Assembly: GCA_937910255.1 (NCBI GenBank) | Contig: CALEOQ010000349.1 | Coordinates: 1-10,055 of the forward strand | Reading direction: 5' to 3' | DNA from: an uncultured Caulobacteraceae bacterium | GTDB taxonomy: Bacteria > Pseudomonadota > Alphaproteobacteria > Caulobacterales > Caulobacteraceae | Length of the DNA stretch: 10,055 nucleotides | Shown here: positions 6,902 through 10,055 of the stretch, piece by piece | Layout of the letters: the number at the start of each line of letters is the position of its first letter | Numbering within the stretch: position 1 is the first letter of the stretch | Notes under the pieces: model-generated | What the model was told of the DNA's origin: nothing | Databases searched by the model: none | The model's input: the letters and a program-made list of their open reading frames with translations, nothing else | Translations under genes and position numbers: made by a program

Positions 6902-7393
6902 ATGCAGGCGCTGTTTCACGGGATCACACTGGCCGCGGCCAGCGGGCTTCTTCTAGGGGCCGCGTTCAAGCCCGACCTGACCTATGGCGAGGCCATGCTG
7001 GGACCGCAGATTCTTTTGCCCGCCGCAGGCGACCGGCTGGCCCGCGACCAACCCCAAGTTCAGGCTGCGACGACGTCGGGCCACGCCCCCGACTATGTGA
7101 TCGGCTACGATTGGGTTCGGCCAGACGACTCAGGCTTGATGGCGGCCGACTATGGGCCGGTCCCCCTCGCCGAGCCGGATTACGAGCCGGTGGTCTATGT
7201 CGAGCCGGTGCGGCGGCAGCCTCCCGTCCGCGTGGCCCGCGTGGCGCCTCCGCCGGTCGAGGTGACCATCTCCTATCCGTCCCTGGACGGCGACGTCGCC
7301 CCCCGCCGCGAGGCGCAAGCCCAAATGGCGGTCGCGCCCGCACGTTCAGCCCCCGCCAGCCCCACACAGGTCGCTTTCGCGCCGTACGAATAG
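6902..7393 (+). CDS. Unrecognised proline-rich exported or membrane protein
   Basis: This 163-residue protein matches no family I recognise. AGGAGG lies 5 nt before ATG 6902, a strong ribosome site. Residues 4-21 are hydrophobic (LFHGITLAAASGLLLGAA) and could be a signal peptide or an N-terminal anchor, although there is no positive charge ahead of them. The rest is low-complexity, rich in Pro, Ala and Val with recurring aromatic/acidic patches (DYVIGYDW, AADYGPVPLAEPDYEPVVYVEPV) and Pro-Arg stretches, suggesting an extended periplasmic chain. It ends 46 bp before prmA on the same strand and may be co-transcribed with it. Codon use and GC content look like the neighbours, and the frame has a proper start, ribosome site and stop. 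Confidence 0.7.
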   Translation: MQALFHGITLAAASGLLLGAAFKPDLTYGEAMLGPQILLPAAGDRLARDQPQVQAATTSGHAPDYVIGYDWVRPDDSGLMAADYGPVPLAEPDYEPVVYVEPVRRQPPVRVARVAPPPVEVTISYPSLDGDVAPRREAQAQMAVAPARSAPASPTQVAFAPYE

Positions 7394-7397
7394 GTCC

Positions 7398-7439
7398 TTG
7401 CCTCTCGCCTAATGCCTCTTGCGCATCTAGAGGAGGCGC
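7398..7439 (+). promoter_or_regulatory. prmA leader with anti-Shine-Dalgarno repeats
   Basis: The prmA ribosome site AGAGGAGG is at 7429-7436. Two copies of TGCCTCT-N-GC lie just upstream (7399-7408 and 7413-7422), repeating every 14 nt. Each contains CCTCT, complementary to AGAGG. The nearer copy (7415-7419) can pair with 7429-7433 across a 9-nt loop and mask the ribosome site. The stem is only 5 bp, so control of translation is a suggestion, not a finding. Confidence 0.3.
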
Positions 7440-8306
7440 ATGACGCAAGACGCCTTCCAGATCATCGCCCGCGGCCCGCGCGCCATCGCCGAGACCGCCG
7501 CCGTCGCCATCGATGAGCATGCCCTGCTGGAGGGCGTCACCTATTCGATCCTCGAGGAGGACGAAGATCGGGAGATCTGGCGGATCGACGCCTTCCCCAC
7601 CACCAACGAGGAAGCCGCCGCCCTGCGCGAGGTGCTGGGCGGCTATGAGGGCCTGACCACAAGCACCGAGGTGCTCGCCGACGCTGACTGGCTGGCCATG
7701 GCGCTGTCGGGCCTTCCGCCGGTGCGGGCCGGGCGCTTCTTCATCTACGGCGCCCATGACCGGGGCCTGGCGCCGGTCAATGCGGTGAACCTGCGGATCG
7801 AGGCCGGCGCCGCCTTCGGCACCGGCCACCATGGCACCACCGTCGGCTGCCTGCTGGCCTATGACGCGCTTCTCAAGCAGCGCCGTTTCGCCCGGGTGCT
7901 GGATGTGGGCGCGGGCACCGGCGTATTGGCCATCGCCGCAGCCAAGACCGGTTCGCCGGTGGCGGTCGGCACCGATATCGACCGGCCGTCGGTCCGCATC
8001 TCCCGTGAGAACGCTATCCTCAACCAGGCCAAGGCCCGCTTCGTCCATGCCTCGGGCCTGGGTCACCGGCTGGTGCGGGCCCAGGCCCCCTATGACCTGG
8101 TGTTCGCCAACATCCTGGCGGCGCCCCTGGTCATGCTGGCCCAGGACATCAAGGGCGCCCTGCGGCCCGGCGGGACGGCGATCCTGTCTGGCCTCCTCCG
8201 CTCCCAGGCCCGCCGCGTGCTGGCCGCCTATCGCAGCCGAGGCTTTGTGCTGGTCCGCCGCCTGAACCGCGACGCCTGGACCACCTTGGTCATCCGCCGC
8301 AGCTAA
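7440..8306 (+). CDS. prmA: Ribosomal protein L11 methyltransferase PrmA
   Basis: This 288-residue protein is of normal length for PrmA, a cytoplasmic enzyme that uses S-adenosylmethionine to trimethylate ribosomal protein L11 (residues known in E. coli are the N-terminus and two lysines). The N-terminal part (1-110) would be the substrate-recognition domain, then a linker. The class I methyltransferase domain shows AFGTGHHGTT (125-134), the AdoMet loop LDVGAGTGVLAIAA (154-167), the acidic GTDIDRPSV segment, and FANILAAPLV (222-231) at the motif IV site, typical of PrmA. RPGGTAILSGLL lies near the end. AGGAGG is 3 nt before the ATG. It probably shares a transcript with the upstream 163-residue gene. 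A GC hairpin (CGCCGG/CCGGCG, 8310-8327) follows the stop but lacks a U-run. Confidence 0.93.
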   Translation: MTQDAFQIIARGPRAIAETAAVAIDEHALLEGVTYSILEEDEDREIWRIDAFPTTNEEAAALREVLGGYEGLTTSTEVLADADWLAMALSGLPPVRAGRFFIYGAHDRGLAPVNAVNLRIEAGAAFGTGHHGTTVGCLLAYDALLKQRRFARVLDVGAGTGVLAIAAAKTGSPVAVGTDIDRPSVRISRENAILNQAKARFVHASGLGHRLVRAQAPYDLVFANILAAPLVMLAQDIKGALRPGGTAILSGLLRSQARRVLAAYRSRGFVLVRRLNRDAWTTLVIRRS

Positions 8307-8387
8307 GCTCGCCGGAACCGACCGGCGGCGAACCACGTTCTCAAGCGCGACAGGAAGCGGCCAACCGCTCCGTCCGAGGAGAACGAC

Positions 8388-8780
8388 ATGACCTATGATC
8401 CGAACACCCCCCGTACCGATCCCCCGCCGGTGCAGCGTGAAGTCGTCCACAAGAGTGGCGGCTCGGCTGGCTGGTGGGTGGCCGGCATCGTCGCCATCGT
8501 CGCCCTGGTGGGCATGTTCTTCGTCTTCGGCAACAGCGGGACCGACGACGCCGATCTGGAAATGGCCCGGGACACCGGCCGCGCCGAAGCCATGATCGAA
8601 AACGCCGCCGACAGCGCTCAGCAGGCCGCCTCTGAAGCCGCCGAAAGCTCGCGCCAAGCCGCCGACAGCATCGCCCAGAGCACGGAAGCTGCGGCCGACA
8701 ACGCCGCCGAGGCGACCCAGGATGCTGCGGCCAACACCTCCGAAGCCGCCGAGAACGCTGCCGATCGCAGCGGCATGTAA
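8388..8780 (+). CDS. Single-span membrane protein, Ala-rich coiled-coil tail
   Basis: This 130-residue protein is of unknown function. GAGGAG lies 6 nt before the ATG. Residues 1-27 are polar and proline-rich (TDPPPVQREVVHKSGG), 28-47 form one membrane helix (GWWVAGIVAIVALVGMFFVF), and about 52-130 are low-complexity: about one third alanine with Asp, Glu, Ser, Gln and Asn. Units such as AADSAQQAASEAAESS, AADSIAQSTEAAADNAAE and AANTSEAAENAAD recur, so the tail is probably a long amphipathic helix or coiled coil resembling YtxH- or LEA-like stretches. Such composition matches many unrelated proteins, so no homology is claimed. It lies 81 bp after prmA, may be in the same transcript, and is followed by a strong terminator. 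Confidence 0.8.
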   Translation: MTYDPNTPRTDPPPVQREVVHKSGGSAGWWVAGIVAIVALVGMFFVFGNSGTDDADLEMARDTGRAEAMIENAADSAQQAASEAAESSRQAADSIAQSTEAAADNAAEATQDAAANTSEAAENAADRSGM

Positions 8781-8806
8781 GACCGGCCGCCTTGGCTGAA
8801 CGACCG

Positions 8807-8838
8807 AAGGGCGGCTCCGAAAGGGGTCGCCCTTTCTC
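8807..8838 (+). terminator. Intrinsic terminator with GAAA tetraloop
   Basis: Twelve consecutive pairs join 8807-8818 (AAGGGCGGCTCC) and 8823-8834 (GGGGTCGCCCTT), with two G-T wobbles, closed by a stable GAAA loop (8819-8822). A short pyrimidine run (TCTC) follows. It sits 26 bp after the 8388-8780 stop and marks the end of the prmA-side transcription unit. The U-tract is weak, as is usual in GC-rich genomes. Confidence 0.75.
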
Positions 8839-8877
8839 GTGGACGGGCGGCCAGGCATCCGGCGCCCGCGCATCGCC

Positions 8878-8919
8878 GTAGACTCCTGAGAGCCCCAAGG
8901 GGCGCCGTTCGGAGTCGAC
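8878..8919 (+). promoter_or_regulatory. Inverted repeat covering the DUF6134 gene ribosome site
   Basis: GTAGACTCC (8878-8886) is complementary to GGAGTCGAC (8911-8919) in 8 of 9 positions. The right arm contains the GGAG ribosome site of the gene starting at 8923. A smaller GCCCCAAGGGGC palindrome lies between (8892-8903). It could be a translation-masking hairpin or a repressor operator, and chance is possible in GC-rich DNA. Confidence 0.3.
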
Positions 8920-8922
8920 GCC

Positions 8923-9567
8923 ATGCCCCTCAGCCGCAGGAGCCTGATCATTGTTGGAGCCAGCGCCCTGGCCGCGCCCGGCGCCTTCGCCGCGGCGCCC
9001 GCCAATGGTCGTCTGGCCTTCGCCGTCTTCCGCGGCAAGGACAAGGTCGGCGAGCATGTCATGGGCTTCAGCCGCAGCGGGGCGGGCCTGACTGTGAGCA
9101 CCGAGGTCGAGATGCGCGTGAAGCTCGGCCCGATCCCGGTCTTCCGCTATGCCCACACCGCCACTGAACGCTGGCGGGATGACCGCTTCGCCAGCCTGAC
9201 CACCCGCACCGACACCAATGGCAAGGTCGAGCAGGTCACGGCGGCGGCCACCGCCTCGGGCGTCGCCATCGAAGGCCCCGCTGGGCGTCTCACCGCCCCG
9301 GCCTCGGCCGCCCCCCTCACCCACTGGAACTCCGCCGCCCTGCAGGGTCCGCTGTTCAATCCGCAACTGGGCAAGATCATGAAGGTCCGCGCCGCCCGCG
9401 CCGGCCGCGAGACCGTCCAACTGGCCGACGGCCGGTCGATACCGGCCACACGCTGGACGCTCCGCGGCGAGGCCGAGATCGACAACTGGTACGACGCCGC
9501 CGGCGCCTGGGCGGGCCTGCGCGGCAAGCTCGAAGACGGGTCGACCATGATCTACCGCCGGATCTGA
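8923..9567 (+). CDS. Exported DUF6134 family protein
   Basis: This is a complete 214-residue protein. The N-terminus MPLSRRSLIIVGASALAAPG ends in AFAAA and looks like a Tat or Sec signal peptide; the SRRSLII string approximates the Tat twin-arginine motif, with cleavage near residue 24. The mature part resembles DUF6134, a beta-rich periplasmic family of unknown biochemical role: LAFAVFRGKDKVGEHVMGFSR, STEVEMRVKLGPIPVFRYAH, TERWRDDRFASLTTRTDTNG, IEGPAGRLTAP, LTHWNSAALQGP and the closing DNWYDAAGAWAGLRGK. GGAG lies 8 nt before the ATG. It follows a terminator, so it likely begins a new transcript, possibly together with the DUF6152 gene 72 bp downstream. Confidence 0.82.
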   Translation: MPLSRRSLIIVGASALAAPGAFAAAPANGRLAFAVFRGKDKVGEHVMGFSRSGAGLTVSTEVEMRVKLGPIPVFRYAHTATERWRDDRFASLTTRTDTNGKVEQVTAAATASGVAIEGPAGRLTAPASAAPLTHWNSAALQGPLFNPQLGKIMKVRAARAGRETVQLADGRSIPATRWTLRGEAEIDNWYDAAGAWAGLRGKLEDGSTMIYRRI

Positions 9568-9581
9568 GGCTTCACGGGTGT

Positions 9582-9612
9582 TTGAACCCTGAACCCTGGA
9601 ACGCCGTTATTC
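9582..9612 (+). promoter_or_regulatory. Weak candidate promoter before DUF6152 gene
   Basis: TTGAAC (9582-9587) and TTATTC (9607-9612) lie 19 bp apart in a less GC-rich stretch between the DUF6134 and DUF6152 genes. Both are partial matches to -35 and -10 elements. The TTGAAC is part of a heptamer repeat (GAACCCT twice, 9584-9597). Read-through from the DUF6134 gene is equally possible. Confidence 0.2.
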
Positions 9613-9639
9613 TCTCACCGCACCCCACCGGAGAATCCC

Positions 9640-9948
9640 ATGCGCAAGACTCTGATGATCGCCGCGTTCGCCCTTGGCCTGACCGCCGCACCGGGCGCCA
9701 GCCTCGCCCACCACGGCTGGAGTTCCTATGACGCCACCGAACTGGTCCGCGTGACGGCCCCCCTCTCAGATGTCTCCTGGGGCAATCCCCATGGCGCGGC
9801 CAAGGTCGTCCACGAGGGCAAGACCTGGGATGTGATCCTGGCGCCTGTGTCGCGGATGGAGGCCCGGGGCCTCACCCAAGAGATGCTGGGGCCGGGCAAG
9901 ACGGTCACCCTGGAAGGCTATGCCCGCCGGGACGGCACGGCCGAGCGC
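9640..9948 (+). CDS. Exported DUF6152 family protein, 3'-truncated
   Basis: The first 103 codons are present; adapter sequence begins at 9949, so the last 20 or so residues and the stop are missing. GGAGA lies 5 nt before the ATG. Residues 1-23 (MRKTLMIAAFALGLTAAPGA, then SLA) form a Sec signal peptide with cleavage before HHGW. The mature protein has family hallmarks: HHGWSSYD (24-31), W-x-NPH (47-51), GKTWDVILAPVSRMEARGL (60-78) and a GKTVTLEGYARR strand. DUF6152 proteins are small periplasmic beta-barrel-like proteins of unknown function. The paired His24-His25 would lie at the mature N-terminus, where metal binding is conceivable but unproven. Confidence 0.85.
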
Positions 9949-10055
9949 AGAACGGAAGAGCACACGTCTGAACTCCAGGCACGACGGACGCGCGGACGCC
10001 GTCTGCCGCCTGAAAAAAAAACAAACATAACACGTGCGCAGGCGAGTGCGGTCGC
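9949..10055. other. Illumina adapter read-through (artefact)
   Basis: This is not genomic. Positions 9949-9982 match the reverse complement of the Read-2 primer site (starting AGATCGGAAGAGC) with two substitutions. Positions 9983-9988 (GACGGA) occupy the index place. Positions 9989-10012 match reversed P7 at 16 of 24 positions. Nine A residues at 10013-10021 and then random bases follow, as seen when sequencing runs off a template. All but one of the mismatches fall where the adapter has T, pointing to late-cycle T miscalls. The minus-strand frame through here begins with the contaminant peptide MLFRS. Confidence 0.97.

Noticed and set aside
8310..8327. GC hairpin after prmA as an intrinsic terminator
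   Set aside because: A 6-bp stem without a U-run. The convincing terminator lies after the next gene at 8807-8838.
6966..9101. 711-residue minus-strand open frame
   Set aside because: It runs antisense across prmA and three other supported genes. Its Arg/Pro/Gly-rich low-complexity translation shows no domain.
10013..10055. A-run plus odd AT-richer tail as a foreign or regulatory region
   Set aside because: It directly follows reversed P7 and is what sequencing past the end of a template yields.

Overview
The window is one 9.85-kb stretch of bacterial genome (positions 101-9948) with Illumina adapter sequence left on both ends (1-100 and 9949-10055). The biology lies between the adapters. 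The first and last genes are cut where the insert ends, not by any biological event.

The insert is very GC-rich and densely coding. It looks like an alphaproteobacterium, probably of the Caulobacteraceae (Caulobacter/Phenylobacterium-like). The reasons are the direct-repeat LexA box of the alphaproteobacterial type (GTTC-N7-GTTC), a serralysin-type RTX protease, a TonB-dependent receptor, and several small families common in that class (DUF6134, DUF6152, DUF7662). The genus is inferred.

Layout: (1) 101-1366, minus strand: N-terminal part of a TonB-dependent outer-membrane receptor with no visible signal peptide. (2) 1502-3088: divergently transcribed secreted M10 metalloprotease with 15 uninterrupted RTX nonapeptides. 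(3) 3140-3844: SRAP/YedK-type abasic-site protein. (4) 3893-6256: complete UvrD/PcrA helicase with a perfect SOS box ending two bases before its start codon. (5) 6254-6340: an 87-bp two-hairpin palindromic element exactly filling the gap between two convergent genes and supplying both stop codons. (6) 6338-6763, minus strand: DUF7662-like protein with a C-terminal membrane helix. (7) 6902-7393: unrecognised proline-rich exported or membrane protein. (8) 7440-8306: PrmA, the ribosomal protein L11 methyltransferase. (9) 8388-8780: single-span membrane protein with an alanine-rich coiled-coil tail, followed by a good intrinsic terminator. (10) 8923-9567: exported DUF6134 protein. (11) 9640-9948: exported DUF6152 protein, cut at its 3' end.

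How the genes relate: SRAP and UvrD form a small DNA-repair pair, and UvrD appears to be under LexA control. The protease and the receptor share a divergent promoter region and may serve nutrient acquisition, but no type I secretion genes are in view. The remaining genes are housekeeping or poorly characterised envelope proteins. I see no RNA genes, CRISPR arrays, insertion sequences or prophage genes. I found no convincing new multi-gene system. The most interesting biological signals are the SOS box placed over a probably leaderless uvrD start and the stop-codon-donating palindromic element.
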